Shown here: positions 27,915-36,384 of the stretch, in pieces
Numbering within the stretch: the stretch's first letter is position 1
Layout of the letters: every line of letters starts with the position of its first letter
Assembly (NCBI RefSeq): GCF_017311575.1
Contig: NZ_JAFFQY010000007.1
Coordinates: forward strand, 38,305 to 102,304
DNA length: 64,000 nucleotides
Source: Roseococcus thiosulfatophilus
GTDB taxonomy: Bacteria > Pseudomonadota > Alphaproteobacteria > Acetobacterales > Acetobacteraceae
Reading direction: 5' to 3'
Notes under the pieces: model-generated
What the model saw: the letters and a program-made list of their open reading frames with translations, nothing else
Databases searched by the model: none
Told to the model about the DNA's origin: nothing
Translations under genes and position numbers: made by a program

Positions 27915-29477
27915 ATGACGATCCAGCCCCACCTCACGCAGAACTGGCACATCCGCAAGCCCGCGGGCCGCGCGGCGGGGGGGATGGTGGCCAGCCAGGC
28001 CAAGGCGGCGGCGGAGGCGGGGGCGGAAATCCTCCGCGCCGGCGGCTCGGCGGCGGATGCGGCGGTGGGGGCGGCCTTCGCATTGGCCACTGTCGAGCCC
28101 TGGAACAGCGGCCTCGGCGGCATCGGCTTCGCCCAGGTGATGGCGCCGGGCACCCCCTGCCAGACCTTCGACTTCGGCCCGGTCGCGCCCCGCGGGCTGG
28201 ACCCTTCGGCCTATCCGCTGACCGGGCGGCAGAAGCAGGACCTGTTCTCCTGGCCCGAGGTGGTGGGGGATGTGAACATCCATGGGCCGAAATCGGCGCT
28301 GATCCCCTCCTCGGTCGCCGGCTATGCGCTGCTGCATGAGCGGTACGGGCGGATGCCGCTGCGTGACGTGATGGCGCCCGCCGTGGCCCTGGCCAGGCGC
28401 GGCCTGCCGCAGGACTGGTACACGACGCTGAAGATCGCGGCGAGCGCCGCCGTGCTGCGCCTCTATGAGGAGAGTGCCCGCATCTACCTCCCCAACGGCC
28501 TGCCCCCCATCGCGCCCTACCAGGGCACGCCGGGCTTCATGCCACAGGGGCGCCTGGCCGACACGCTGGAACGGCTGCAACACGCCGGTCTGCGCGACTT
28601 CTACGAGGGCGACATCGCGCGTGAGATCGCGGCCGACATGAAGGCCATGGGCGGCTTCGTGACGGCCGAGGATCTTCGCAGCTGCCAGGCCCGCAGCCTC
28701 CCCGCCATCGAGGCACGCTTCCGGGGCCGCACCTGGATGCTGGCCGCCGGGCTGACCGCCGGCCCGACGCTGGCCGCGGTGCTGCGCCGGATGGAGGAGG
28801 CGCCCTACACCGCCGCCCCCGACGCCGCCTGGTATGCCCACCTCGCCCGTGCCCTGCGCGACGCCTATGCCGAGCGGCTGACCACGCTGGGCGACGCCGA
28901 ACCGGCCGCCGCCGACAGCTGCACCACCCACCTGACCACCTGCGACAAGGACGGGATGATGGTGGCGATGACCACCACGCTGCTCTCCTCCATGGGCAGC
29001 CGCATGGTGCTGCCGCGCACCGGCGTGCTGATGAACAACGGCGTGATGTGGTTCGACCCGACGCCGGGCAGCGCCAATGCCATCGCGCCCGGCAAGCGGC
29101 CGCTGTGCAACATGTGTCCCGTCATCATGCTGGACGGGAAGGGGAACCCCGAGATCGCGGGCGGGGCCTCGGGCGGGCGGCGCATCATGGCCGCCGTGTT
29201 CCAGCTTCTCTCCTATGTGGCGGACTTCGCCATGGACCCCGAGGCCGCCGCCCACCACCCGCGGATTGACGTGAGCGGCCCCGACCGCGTCACCGCCGAC
29301 CGGCGCCTTGGCGAGGCCGTGCTGGCCGCGCTCGGCGCCGACAACCCGCTGGAGGTGGTGGAGCATGGCGTGATGCCGCTGAACTTCGCCTGCCCCAACC
29401 TCATTCACCGCAAGGCGGGCATGACCATCGGCATCAGCGACGCCATGTCGCCCTGGTCGGCGGCCGTCGCCGAATGA
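27915..29477 (+). CDS. Gamma-glutamyltransferase family protein
   Basis: 520 residues of the Ntn-hydrolase GGT fold. The N half has GGMVASQAKAAAEAG, ILRAGGSAADAAVGAAFAL and GLGGIGF; the small-subunit start is SCTTHLTTCDKDG near residue 337, where the Thr of TTH would be the autocatalytic nucleophile. GASGGRRI is the usual oxyanion segment. No signal peptide is visible, unlike E. coli Ggt, so it may be one of the cytoplasmic GGT-like acylases or hydrolases. ATG 27915 has AGGAGAG eight bases upstream. Its stop overlaps the following GPP34 gene (ATGA). Confidence 0.87.
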   Translation: MTIQPHLTQNWHIRKPAGRAAGGMVASQAKAAAEAGAEILRAGGSAADAAVGAAFALATVEPWNSGLGGIGFAQVMAPGTPCQTFDFGPVAPRGLDPSAYPLTGRQKQDLFSWPEVVGDVNIHGPKSALIPSSVAGYALLHERYGRMPLRDVMAPAVALARRGLPQDWYTTLKIAASAAVLRLYEESARIYLPNGLPPIAPYQGTPGFMPQGRLADTLERLQHAGLRDFYEGDIAREIAADMKAMGGFVTAEDLRSCQARSLPAIEARFRGRTWMLAAGLTAGPTLAAVLRRMEEAPYTAAPDAAWYAHLARALRDAYAERLTTLGDAEPAAADSCTTHLTTCDKDGMMVAMTTTLLSSMGSRMVLPRTGVLMNNGVMWFDPTPGSANAIAPGKRPLCNMCPVIMLDGKGNPEIAGGASGGRRIMAAVFQLLSYVADFAMDPEAAAHHPRIDVSGPDRVTADRRLGEAVLAALGADNPLEVVEHGVMPLNFACPNLIHRKAGMTIGISDAMSPWSAAVAE

Positions 29478-30115
29478 GCCAGGCGCTCTCCCTGCCGGAG
29501 GAGATCGTCCTCCTCACCCTGGACGACGCCACGGGCCGCCCGGTGGGGCGGCAGGGCCTGGCGGCGGGGCTGGCGCTGGCGGGCGCGCTGATGATGGAGC
29601 TGGCGTTGGCCGGGCGCATCGACACCGACCGCGACCGGCTGGAGGTGCTCTCCAGCGCGGCCCTCGGCGATGCCGCGCTGGATGGTGCCCTGGCGCGGAT
29701 CGCCGAGGCCGAGGACAGCCGCGGCGCGCTGATGCTGCTGGCGCGCGAGGAGGCCGCGCTGCGCGCCACCCTCCTGGCGCGGCTGGAGGAGAAGGGCCTG
29801 CTGCGCCGGGTAGATGGCCGCGTGCTGCTGATCTTCCCCGAGCGCCGCTGGCTCAAGCCCGAGGACCGCCCGGAGCCGCGCGAGGTCCGCGCCCGCCTGC
29901 TGCGCGCCATCGAGACCGACGACATCCCGGAGCCGCGCGAGGCGCTGCTGCTGGGCTTGGCGCGCGCCACGGCCTTGTTGCCGCTGCTGCTGCCGGCCGA
30001 ATTGTTGGCCATTCGGCAGGAGCGCGTGGCCTTCTTGGCGGGGCTTGAGGCGCTGAACCGATCCTTGGCGCAGGCGGTGGGCGATCTCTATTCGATCCGT
30101 ATGCGGTCGGGCTAA
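29474..30115 (+). CDS. GPP34 (GOLPH3/VPS74) family protein, paralogue 1
   Basis: 213 residues, almost wholly helical, with the family opening LPEEIVLLTLDDATGRPVG, GRIDTDRDRLEVL and the late block EVRARLLRAIETDDIPEPREALLLGLARATALLPLLL. Eukaryotic GOLPH3 binds phosphatidylinositol-4-phosphate at the Golgi; the bacterial relatives have no agreed function. A charged patch (FPERRWLKPEDRPEPR) sits where the lipid pocket is in GOLPH3. It overlaps the GGT-like gene by ATGA. A paralogue starts at 32528. Confidence 0.8.
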   Translation: MSQALSLPEEIVLLTLDDATGRPVGRQGLAAGLALAGALMMELALAGRIDTDRDRLEVLSSAALGDAALDGALARIAEAEDSRGALMLLAREEAALRATLLARLEEKGLLRRVDGRVLLIFPERRWLKPEDRPEPREVRARLLRAIETDDIPEPREALLLGLARATALLPLLLPAELLAIRQERVAFLAGLEALNRSLAQAVGDLYSIRMRSG

Positions 30116-30223
30116 GTGGCACGTCTTTTGCTTGAGTCTGAGGGCGCAACGAAATCCTGCGGGGTTATTGCCTTGTTGTAAGGCAGACACCCGGTGGGGC
30201 CGCGCTCTGGGAGATCAGATTTC

Positions 30224-31219
30224 ATGCAACGTCGCCAAATCTTCGGCATGGCTGCTGGCCTCATCGCCGCGCCCCTTGCTGCCCCCGCCATTGCCAATGC
30301 CCAGGCCAATTGGCCGGGCAGCCGCCCCATCCGCCTGGTCGCGCAGTTCCCTCCCGGCGGGCTGGTGGACACCGTGACCCGCCTCGCCGCCGCCCCCCTG
30401 TCGCGCGCGCTCGGCGGCCACAGCGTGGTGGTGGAGAACCGCGCGGGCGCGGGGGGTGTCATCGGCACCGACTACGTGGCGAAGCAGCCGGCCGACGGCC
30501 ACACCTTCCTGATGACGCACGCTTCCGTGATGGTCTACTCGGCCGCCACCCTGCCGCGCCTGCCTTTCAACCCCATCACCGACTTCACCCATCTGGGCCT
30601 GCTGGTCGAGGCGACGAGCGTGCTTCTGGTGCGCGGCGACAGCCCCATCCGCACCTTCGAGGATTTCCTTCAGCATGCCCGCACGCGGCCCACGCGCTAT
30701 GGCTCCTCGGGCATCGGTTCGGCGCCGCACATGCTGGGCGCCATGCTGGGCGGCCTCGCGAACCTCACCCAGCTCGACCACTCGCCCTATGCCGGCAGCG
30801 CGCCCGCGCTGAATGACCTGATGGGTGGCCATATCGAGAGCTTCATCGACCCCATCACCACCAATGTGAACAACATGAAGAACGGGGTGCTGCGCGCCCT
30901 GGCCGTCTCGGCGCCGGCCCGCCTGGCCGATTTCCCCGACTTGCCCACCTTCGCGGAGCTGGGCTTCCCGAGCCTCGTGCAGACGCAATGGGTCGGCATG
31001 TCCGCCCCGCGCGGCCTGCCCGAGCCGATCGCGCAGCGGATGATGGCGGAAATCCCGAAGATCATTCAGGACCAGGCCTTCATCCAGCGCATGACGGAAC
31101 TCCAGACCCTGCCGCGCAACCCGATCCCGCTGGGCCCGGATTTCGTGCGCATCATGGAGGCCGATCAGGCCGTCGCCCGCCAGGTGGCCGAGCGCTACAA
31201 CATCCGCGCCGGCGCCTGA
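30224..31219 (+). CDS. Bug/TctC-type tripartite tricarboxylate transporter substrate-binding protein
   Basis: 331 residues. A signal peptide with twin Arg (MQRRQIFGMAAGLIAAPLAAPAIANAQ) is followed by PIRLVAQFPPGGLVDTVTRLAA, GGHSVVVENRAGAGGVIGTDYVAKQPADGHT and TRYGSSGIGSAPHMLG, all typical of periplasmic Bug receptors that bind carboxylates. No tctA or tctB membrane genes are nearby, which is common for these proteins. ATG 30224 has GGGAG ten bases upstream. It is followed by a strong hairpin shared with the convergent rutA-like gene. Confidence 0.92.
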   Translation: MQRRQIFGMAAGLIAAPLAAPAIANAQANWPGSRPIRLVAQFPPGGLVDTVTRLAAAPLSRALGGHSVVVENRAGAGGVIGTDYVAKQPADGHTFLMTHASVMVYSAATLPRLPFNPITDFTHLGLLVEATSVLLVRGDSPIRTFEDFLQHARTRPTRYGSSGIGSAPHMLGAMLGGLANLTQLDHSPYAGSAPALNDLMGGHIESFIDPITTNVNNMKNGVLRALAVSAPARLADFPDLPTFAELGFPSLVQTQWVGMSAPRGLPEPIAQRMMAEIPKIIQDQAFIQRMTELQTLPRNPIPLGPDFVRIMEADQAVARQVAERYNIRAGA

Positions 31220-31231
31220 GCCGGCGCGAAA

Positions 31232-31259
31232 CCGGGGGCGCCCGCCGTGGCGCCCCCGG
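31232..31259. terminator. Bidirectional hairpin between the Bug gene and the rutA-like gene
   Basis: 11-bp stem (31232-31242 with 31249-31259), 6-nt loop, between convergent genes. TTT follows on the minus strand; no T run on the plus strand. Probably terminates transcription from both sides. Confidence 0.6.
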
Positions 31260-31265
31260 AAGCGC

Positions 31266-32351
31266 TTACTCCGCGGCCAGCTGCAGCCGGTCCTGCCGGC
31301 ACTTCATCAGCGGCTGGATGCGGGTGCCGAACATCTCGATCCCCTCCAGGAAATCGTCGAAGCAGAGCATGATGCCCTTCACCCCGGGCATCTCCGCGAT
31401 TTCATCCAGCATGCGCGCGCAGCTGGCGGGGCTGCCCACAAGCGTGCCCATGTTGAAGTTGACGGGGGAGGGGTTGCGCTGAACCGCCGCCGCCATGGAG
31501 TTCGCGTCCGTATTCACGTCATGCGCGGCGTGGCCCAGCAGGTGTTCCAGCGCCTTGCGGTCCGCGCCGCGCTCGTAGCTGTCCCACTTGGCCATGGCGG
31601 CCTCGTCCGTCTCGGCGCAGATGACCATGTAGAGCATGTAGGCGCCCACGTCGCGGCCGGTCTTCTGCGCGTGCTCCAGCACGCGGGCGGGGACGGAGGC
31701 GGCCTTGGTGGGCTCGTTCACGCCCTCGCCCAGGCAGAAATTGTAGTCGCAGTAGGTGGCGCCGAACTCCATCCCGCGGTCGGACTGGCCGGCGCTGACG
31801 ATCTGGATGGGCTTCGACGGCCGGGGGCTCAGCTTGCACTTGTCCATCTGGAAATAGGTGCCCTTGAGGTCGCTCTCGCCCCTCTCCCAGAGGTCGCGCA
31901 GGATCTGCACGTATTCGGTGCTATAGTCGTATCGTTTGCCGAAATGTTCATCTCCTGGCCACAAACCCATCTGGGTGTATTCGATCTTGTGCCAGCCCGA
32001 GACGATGTTCACCCCGAAGCGCCCGCCCGAGATGCTGTCGATTGTGGCCGTCATCCGCGCCACGATGGCGGGCGGGATGGTCAGCACGGCCGTCGAGGCG
32101 AAGAGCTTGATGCGCGAGGTGACGGCGGCGAGCCCGGCCATGAGCGTGAAGCTCTCCAGCCCGTGGTCCCAGAACTCGGTCTTGCCGCCGAATCCATGCA
32201 GCTTGATCATGGAGAGGGCGAAATCCATGCCGTAGCCCTCGGCCTTCTGCACCACCTGCCGGTTCAGCTCGAAGCTCGGCATGTATTGCGGCGCGTTTTC
32301 CGAGATCAGCCACCCATTGTTGTTGATGGGGATGAAGACGCCGATGTCCAT
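31266..32351 (-). CDS. rutA: LLM-class flavin monooxygenase, RutA-like pyrimidine oxygenase
   Basis: 361 residues. It closely follows Rut[87 protein letters not shown], and [20 protein letters not shown]. RutA is an FMN-dependent luciferase-type monooxygenase that opens uracil to ureidoacrylate peracid, using a separate reductase (RutF). None of rutB-rutG is adjacent, so it stands alone and could act on another pyrimidine-like or heterocyclic substrate. ATG 32349-32351 was chosen from the conserved N terminus. Confidence 0.85.
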   Translation of the reverse strand: MDIGVFIPINNNGWLISENAPQYMPSFELNRQVVQKAEGYGMDFALSMIKLHGFGGKTEFWDHGLESFTLMAGLAAVTSRIKLFASTAVLTIPPAIVARMTATIDSISGGRFGVNIVSGWHKIEYTQMGLWPGDEHFGKRYDYSTEYVQILRDLWERGESDLKGTYFQMDKCKLSPRPSKPIQIVSAGQSDRGMEFGATYCDYNFCLGEGVNEPTKAASVPARVLEHAQKTGRDVGAYMLYMVICAETDEAAMAKWDSYERGADRKALEHLLGHAAHDVNTDANSMAAAVQRNPSPVNFNMGTLVGSPASCARMLDEIAEMPGVKGIMLCFDDFLEGIEMFGTRIQPLMKCRQDRLQLAAE

Positions 32352-32485
32352 CGCTTGGGCCCTCGCTGGGGGGCCGCCGGGGCGGCCGCGGTTGTTGCGC
32401 GGGTGCGGCGCAGCAAGCCTCATGCCAAGCGCGCGCCCCTCCCTCGCTGGACAGCGTCCCCACGCGCGGACAACATCGGAGGGAA

Positions 32486-32504
32486 GCGCGGGAGCCTCCC
32501 GCGC
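32486..32504. promoter_or_regulatory. Inverted repeat upstream of GPP34 paralogue 2
   Basis: 8-bp stem GCGCGGGA/TCCCGCGC with a 3-nt loop, 23 bp before the gene. The rest of the 176-bp spacer to rutA holds nothing I recognise. Could be an operator or leader hairpin. Confidence 0.25.
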
Positions 32505-32527
32505 ACCCCAGATCCGGAGCCGCGGCC

Positions 32528-33184
32528 ATGACGCCCAACATGCCGGAGGAGATCATGCTCCTCCTGCTCGACAACAAGACGGGCCGTCCCGTCGGCCTGC
32601 CGGCCCCGGCCGGCGACTATGCCATCGCCACCGCCATCCTGATGCAGCTTTCGCTCGACGGGCGGATCGACACCGACCTCGACCGGCTGACGGTAGTGAA
32701 CGAGGCCCCCTCCGGGGACCCGGTGCTGGACGAGGCGCTGGCCGTCATCGCCCGCGGCCCGCATGGGCATGACAGCCGCCACTGGATCGTGGAACTCGGC
32801 CGCAATGCCGAGCATTACCGCGGCATGGTGCTGGACCAGCTCGTGTCCAAGGGCATCCTGCGGCTCGAGGAGGGGCGCTTCCTCTGGGTCTTCCCCGACC
32901 GCCGCTACCCCAAGGGCCCGCTGGGCGAGGCGGAGGTGCGCGAGGTCCGCGCGCGGCTGCGCGCCGTTCTGCTGCAGGACGAGATCCCTGACCCGCAGGA
33001 TGCGCTGCTGGTGGGCCTCGCCCGCTCGGCCGGCCTCATCCCGCTGATCCTGACGCCCGAGGAGCAGGAGCGCGCGGGCAAGCGTGTGGACCAGGTGGCG
33101 GATCTGGAGGAGCTCAGCCGCACGCTGTCCAATGTGACGCGCGAGGTGTTCGCGGTGATGCTGGCCTTCGCCGGCGCGCATTGA
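32528..33184 (+). CDS. GPP34 (GOLPH3/VPS74) family protein, paralogue 2
   Basis: 218 residues. Same family as the protein at 29474: [102 protein letters not shown] shown in parts as IPDPQDALL and GLIPLIL. It carries an extra segment ([21 protein letters not shown]) matching the family's conserved tryptophan region, which paralogue 1 has lost or changed. No signal peptide. It stands as a single gene with its own spacer and a bidirectional hairpin behind it. Function is unknown in bacteria. Confidence 0.82.
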   Translation: MTPNMPEEIMLLLLDNKTGRPVGLPAPAGDYAIATAILMQLSLDGRIDTDLDRLTVVNEAPSGDPVLDEALAVIARGPHGHDSRHWIVELGRNAEHYRGMVLDQLVSKGILRLEEGRFLWVFPDRRYPKGPLGEAEVREVRARLRAVLLQDEIPDPQDALLVGLARSAGLIPLILTPEEQERAGKRVDQVADLEELSRTLSNVTREVFAVMLAFAGAH

Positions 33185-33196
33185 CCGCATGAGAAA

Positions 33197-33222
33197 GGGC
33201 GCCGACCGCATGGCCGGCGCCC
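33197..33222. terminator. Bidirectional hairpin between GPP34 paralogue 2 and cytochrome c
   Basis: 8-bp stem GGGCGCCG/CGGCGCCC (33197-33204 with 33215-33222), extended by two more pairs past a mismatch. AAA flanks the left side, so TTT follows on the minus strand. Lies between convergent genes. Confidence 0.55.
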
Positions 33223-33250
33223 TCCCTGGCTTGGCGCTGGTGGCGCCGTA

Positions 33251-33628
33251 TCAGCGCTGTGCCTGGAGATAGGCCAGCAGGTCGTTCAGCTGCTGCTCGT
33301 TGCGGATGCCGGCGAAGGCCATGGAGCCGCCGGGCACCACCTCACGCGGGTTGGCCAGGTACTTGCGGAGGTTCTCCTCGTTCCACACCAGGCCGCCCTG
33401 GGCCGCCGTCTGCATGCCGGCGGAATAGCGGAAACCCTGGATGGAACCGGCCGGACGCTCCCAGACGCCGTGCAGGTTGGGGCCCACGCCGTTGCGGCCG
33501 CCCTCGTTGATGGTGTGGCAGGCGCGGCACTGGTTGAACACGCGCTGGCCGGCCGCCGCATCCTGCGCCATGGCGGCGCCGAAGGGAGCGAAGGCGAAGA
33601 CGGCGCCCAGGATCATCAAAGCCCGCAT
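33251..33628 (-). CDS. Class I cytochrome c (soluble, periplasmic)
   Basis: 125 residues. Signal peptide MRALMILGAVFAFAPFGAAMAQ, one CRACH haem motif near residue 36, and GGSMAFAG supplying the axial Met near residue 103. It resembles cytochrome c2/c550-type carriers. It could serve respiration or re-reduce the photosynthetic reaction centre; the photosynthesis cluster begins 3 kb away, but that link is inference. Strong GGAGGAGA Shine-Dalgarno seven bases before ATG 33626-33628. Divergent from tspO. Confidence 0.92.
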   Translation of the reverse strand: MRALMILGAVFAFAPFGAAMAQDAAAGQRVFNQCRACHTINEGGRNGVGPNLHGVWERPAGSIQGFRYSAGMQTAAQGGLVWNEENLRKYLANPREVVPGGSMAFAGIRNEQQLNDLLAYLQAQR

Positions 33629-33738
33629 ATGGAAATCTCCTCCTCGATCACGGTTCATACCCATTTGTGGGAAGTGTGGGCAAAGCCGCAAGCCCATGGG
33701 ATCACTTCGCCACCGCAACGGGATAAAGGCATAACCCT

Positions 33739-34206
33739 GTGAACGAAAGATGGTTGCCGCTGGCCCTTGGTGTGGCATGGGCGCTGGGCACGGCCGTGCT
33801 GGGGGCCTCGCTGACCACCATCGGGCCCTGGTACCAGGGCCTGGAGCGCCCCTGGTTCCAACCCCCCGATTGGGCCTTCGGGCCAGCCTGGACCTTGATT
33901 TTCGCGCTGTCCGGCTATGCGCTGATGCGCGCCTGGCGGGCCGGGGCGGGGCGGCTCCTGCTCGGCGTCTTCGTGCTGAACGGGGGGTTGAACGCGCTGT
34001 GGAGTTTCCTCTTTTTCACCTCGCGGAGACCTAATTGGGCATTGATCGAAATCGTTCCGCTGTGGCTGTCCATCCTGGCGATGATCTGGCTTGCGGCCCG
34101 GCATGACCGTGTCGCGGCCTGGTGCATCATGCCCTACATCGCCTGGGTGAGCTTCGCGGCCGTGCTGAACCTCGCCATCGTCCGGCTGAACGGGCCCTTC
34201 GGCTGA
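33739..34206 (+). CDS. tspO: TspO/MBR family tryptophan-rich sensory protein
   Basis: 155 residues with five hydrophobic helices. Family marks: PWYQGLERPWFQPPDWAFGPAWTLIFALSGYA, seen here in parts as RPWFQPPDW and FGPAWTLIF, and NALWSFLFF. TspO binds porphyrins; in Rhodobacter it restrains photosynthesis gene expression in response to oxygen. Its position at the edge of the cluster fits that role. GTG 33739 is the start, with AAAGG about ten bases upstream. It overlaps the next gene (TGATG). Confidence 0.9.
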   Translation: MNERWLPLALGVAWALGTAVLGASLTTIGPWYQGLERPWFQPPDWAFGPAWTLIFALSGYALMRAWRAGAGRLLLGVFVLNGGLNALWSFLFFTSRRPNWALIEIVPLWLSILAMIWLAARHDRVAAWCIMPYIAWVSFAAVLNLAIVRLNGPFG

Positions 34207-34472
34207 TGCAGGCGCTGTTCGAGACGGGCCGCGCCGCGGATCTCGTGCTGCTGGCGCTGGCGGTGGAGGCCCTGCTCCTGTGGTCGCTCCGGCGATGGGC
34301 GGGGCAGGGGCCTGGGCTGGCGGCGATGCTGCCCTTCCTGCTGGCCGGGGCCGCCTTCGCCCTGGCGCTGCGTGCGGCGCTGACGGGGGCCGGCTGGGCT
34401 CTCGTGGCCCTGCCGCTGCTGGCCGCCTTCGCCGCCCATCTGTGGGACATCGCGCGGCGATGGCGAGGCTGA
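34206..34472 (+). CDS. Small membrane protein of unknown function, tspO operon
   Basis: 88 residues with about three hydrophobic helices (LVLLALAVEALLLWSL, LPFLLAGAAFALALRAAL, ALVALPLLAAFAAHLW) and a basic C terminus. I do not recognise the family. Its ATG overlaps the tspO stop (TGATG), so it is translationally coupled and probably acts with TspO. It ends 3 bp before the convergent epimerase gene. Confidence 0.65.
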   Translation: MQALFETGRAADLVLLALAVEALLLWSLRRWAGQGPGLAAMLPFLLAGAAFALALRAALTGAGWALVALPLLAAFAAHLWDIARRWRG

Positions 34473-34475
34473 GCC

Positions 34476-35405
34476 TCAGCGCCGCCAGGCCGCGCCCAGC
34501 TCCCGCAAGGCGGTGAGGCTCTCCGGCTCCGGGCGCCAGGGAAAGTCGCGCTGGAAGGCCGAGGGGTCCACGACCAGGTCATCGAGCAACTGTCCGGCCA
34601 TGGCGCCTCGCCCGGTGGCGGCCAGCGCGCCGCGCAGCAGGGCTGGGGCGATGGGCACAAGGCCCGGCGCACGCGCCATGCCGGCGCGCACCGCCGTGAC
34701 GATGTCCCTGGTCGAGACCGGTGCCGCATCGGCCAGGACATAGGCGCCGGAGGCCGCGTCGCCCCCGCCCCAACGCTCGAGCACGGCGCCGATGGCCCGG
34801 CACAGGCCCCGCATGGAGAGCAGGCTGCGCCGGTTCCGCACCGCGCCGAAGGGCAGTGGCAGGGGCAGCGAGGCCAGCCGCGCCAGCCGCGCGAGATTGC
34901 CCGGCGCGCCCGGCCCCGCCACGAGCGGCGGCCGCAGGATCACGAGATGGCCAGGGAATTCCTCGCGCAGCCCGGCCTCGGCCGCGGCCTTGGACCGCGC
35001 ATAGGCCGTGCCGGGCGCCAGCGGACTGTCATGACCGATCAGCCCTTGCGTCCCGTGCACGCCGATGGTGCTGACGAACAGGAAGTGCCGCACCCCCGCG
35101 GCGGCGCCGGCCGCGGCGAGGCGCAGCGGCCATTCCCGGTTGATGGTACCGAAGGCGTCCGCCTGTTCCTCGGGCGCCTCGCCGGTGCGGTGGGCGCGGC
35201 CCGCCAGGTGGATGACAGCCCCGGCACCGGCCAAGGCCTCGCGCAGCCCGGTATCGTTCGTCTGGTCGTCCAGCAGCAGGCCGCCCGCGGGCGGATCGCG
35301 CCGGAAGGCGGGCCGTATGTCCAGCCCGGCCGAGGCGAGGGCGCCGACGAGATGGCGGCCGATGAAGCCGCCGGCACCCGTGACGATGACCGGGTCACGA
35401 TACAT
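34476..35405 (-). CDS. NAD-dependent epimerase/dehydratase (extended SDR)
   Basis: 309 residues. N-terminal Rossmann motif VTGAGGFIGRHLVGAL, VIHLAGRAHRTGEAP, catalytic Ser in FVSTIGVHG and YARSK (Tyr-x-x-x-Lys). It resembles UDP-glucose 4-epimerase-like nucleotide-sugar enzymes, though the C-terminal part is diverged and the substrate cannot be named. ATG 35405 (MYRDPVIVTGAGG) was chosen because the Rossmann motif follows at once. Confidence 0.85.
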   Translation of the reverse strand: MYRDPVIVTGAGGFIGRHLVGALASAGLDIRPAFRRDPPAGGLLLDDQTNDTGLREALAGAGAVIHLAGRAHRTGEAPEEQADAFGTINREWPLRLAAAGAAAGVRHFLFVSTIGVHGTQGLIGHDSPLAPGTAYARSKAAAEAGLREEFPGHLVILRPPLVAGPGAPGNLARLARLASLPLPLPFGAVRNRRSLLSMRGLCRAIGAVLERWGGGDAASGAYVLADAAPVSTRDIVTAVRAGMARAPGLVPIAPALLRGALAATGRGAMAGQLLDDLVVDPSAFQRDFPWRPEPESLTALRELGAAWRR

Positions 35406-35449
35406 GCGCCGGGTGAAGCATGCGTGCGGGCCAGGGCGCAAGTGACCTG

Positions 35450-35812
35450 CTAGCCGGGGCGCCGCCTCCAGACGCGCCTTGTCGCCAGGAAGCCACGATA
35501 GCCCAGCTCCAGCCCCTGCGCGATGCCCGGCCAGGCGGCGACGCGGCCCAGCCAGCGCCAGCCCGGAAGCGCCCGCCAGATGGCGGCGAAGGCCGCGGCG
35601 CCGTCGCGCAGCGTGCCATCGGCCATCCGCACATGCATCCGTCGCAGCGCCGCATCACGATCGAGGTCCGGGCCAAGTTCGGCCTGCTGGCTGACATCCA
35701 CGAAGGCGAGCGCCTCCGCCCCGCGCCGGGTGCGGTAATGCGCGATCTCGCGCGAGCAGACGGGGCAGGCGCCGTCATAATAGACGGTGGTGCAGCGGGG
35801 GGTGTCGGACAT
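35450..35812 (-). CDS. DCC-family (DUF393) thiol-disulfide oxidoreductase-like protein
   Basis: 120 residues. The DCC motif YYDGACPVCSREI near residue 12 carries the Cys-x-x-Cys pair; WRALPGWRWLGRVAAWPG is the usual second block. DUF393 proteins have a thioredoxin-like fold and are thought to be redox-active; no substrate is known. It lies between the epimerase gene (same strand) and coq7 (divergent, 50-bp spacer). Confidence 0.85.
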   Translation of the reverse strand: MSDTPRCTTVYYDGACPVCSREIAHYRTRRGAEALAFVDVSQQAELGPDLDRDAALRRMHVRMADGTLRDGAAAFAAIWRALPGWRWLGRVAAWPGIAQGLELGYRGFLATRRVWRRRPG

Positions 35813-35862
35813 GGGCCAGAGATGGTCTGGACCTCCCTCGCGCCAACCCCATGTGGTTGCGC

Positions 35863-36384
35863 ATGAGCACCTATCCGGACTGGCTGGTGGCCGAACTCCG
35901 CTCCGACCATGCGGGCGAGACGGGCGCCGTGATGATCTACCGCGGCATCCTGGCCTTCTGCCGCGACGCCGAACTGCGCGACTTCGCCCAGCGCCACATG
36001 GCGACTGAGCAGGGCCATCTGCGCCTGCTGGAGGCGGAATTGTCGCCTGCCCAGCGCTCGCGCCTGCTGCCCATATGGCGGGTGGCGGGCTGGGTCACGG
36101 GCGCCTTGCCCGCCCTTCTGGGCCCGCGCGCCGTCTACGCCACCATTGATGCGGTCGAGAGCTTCGTGGATCACCACTACCAGCAGCAGATCGACCGGCT
36201 GGATGCGGAGGGCATCTTCCCCGAACTCCGCGCCATGCTGGCCCGCTGCCAGGAGGAGGAGGTCCACCACCGCGACGAGGCGCGCGAACGCCATGCGGGC
36301 GTGGTCGGCGCCCTGCTGCGCGGCTGGGGCTGGATGGTGGGCGTGGGCAGTGAGGCGGCGGTCGCGGCGGCACGTCGGGTGTAG
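35863..36384 (+). CDS. coq7: Demethoxyubiquinone hydroxylase (Coq7 / UbiF-type diiron)
   Basis: 173 residues of the di-iron Coq7 fold. Iron ligands are visible as HAGETGAVMIY (Glu), ATEQGHL (E-x-x-H), DAVESFVDHHY (Glu) and EEEVHHRDEA (E-x-x-H). It hydroxylates the ring in ubiquinone synthesis and needs O2, fitting an aerobic phototroph. ATG 35863 (MSTYPDWLVAELRSDHAGE) is the likely start; ATG 35851 would add four residues. It converges on hemC across a repeat-filled gap. Confidence 0.93.
   Translation: MSTYPDWLVAELRSDHAGETGAVMIYRGILAFCRDAELRDFAQRHMATEQGHLRLLEAELSPAQRSRLLPIWRVAGWVTGALPALLGPRAVYATIDAVESFVDHHYQQQIDRLDAEGIFPELRAMLARCQEEEVHHRDEARERHAGVVGALLRGWGWMVGVGSEAAVAAARRV

Noticed and set aside
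33663..33684. PpsR-type TGT-N12-ACA site upstream of tspO
   Set aside because: The TGTGGGAAGTGTGGG stretch has no matching ACA arm at the right distance.
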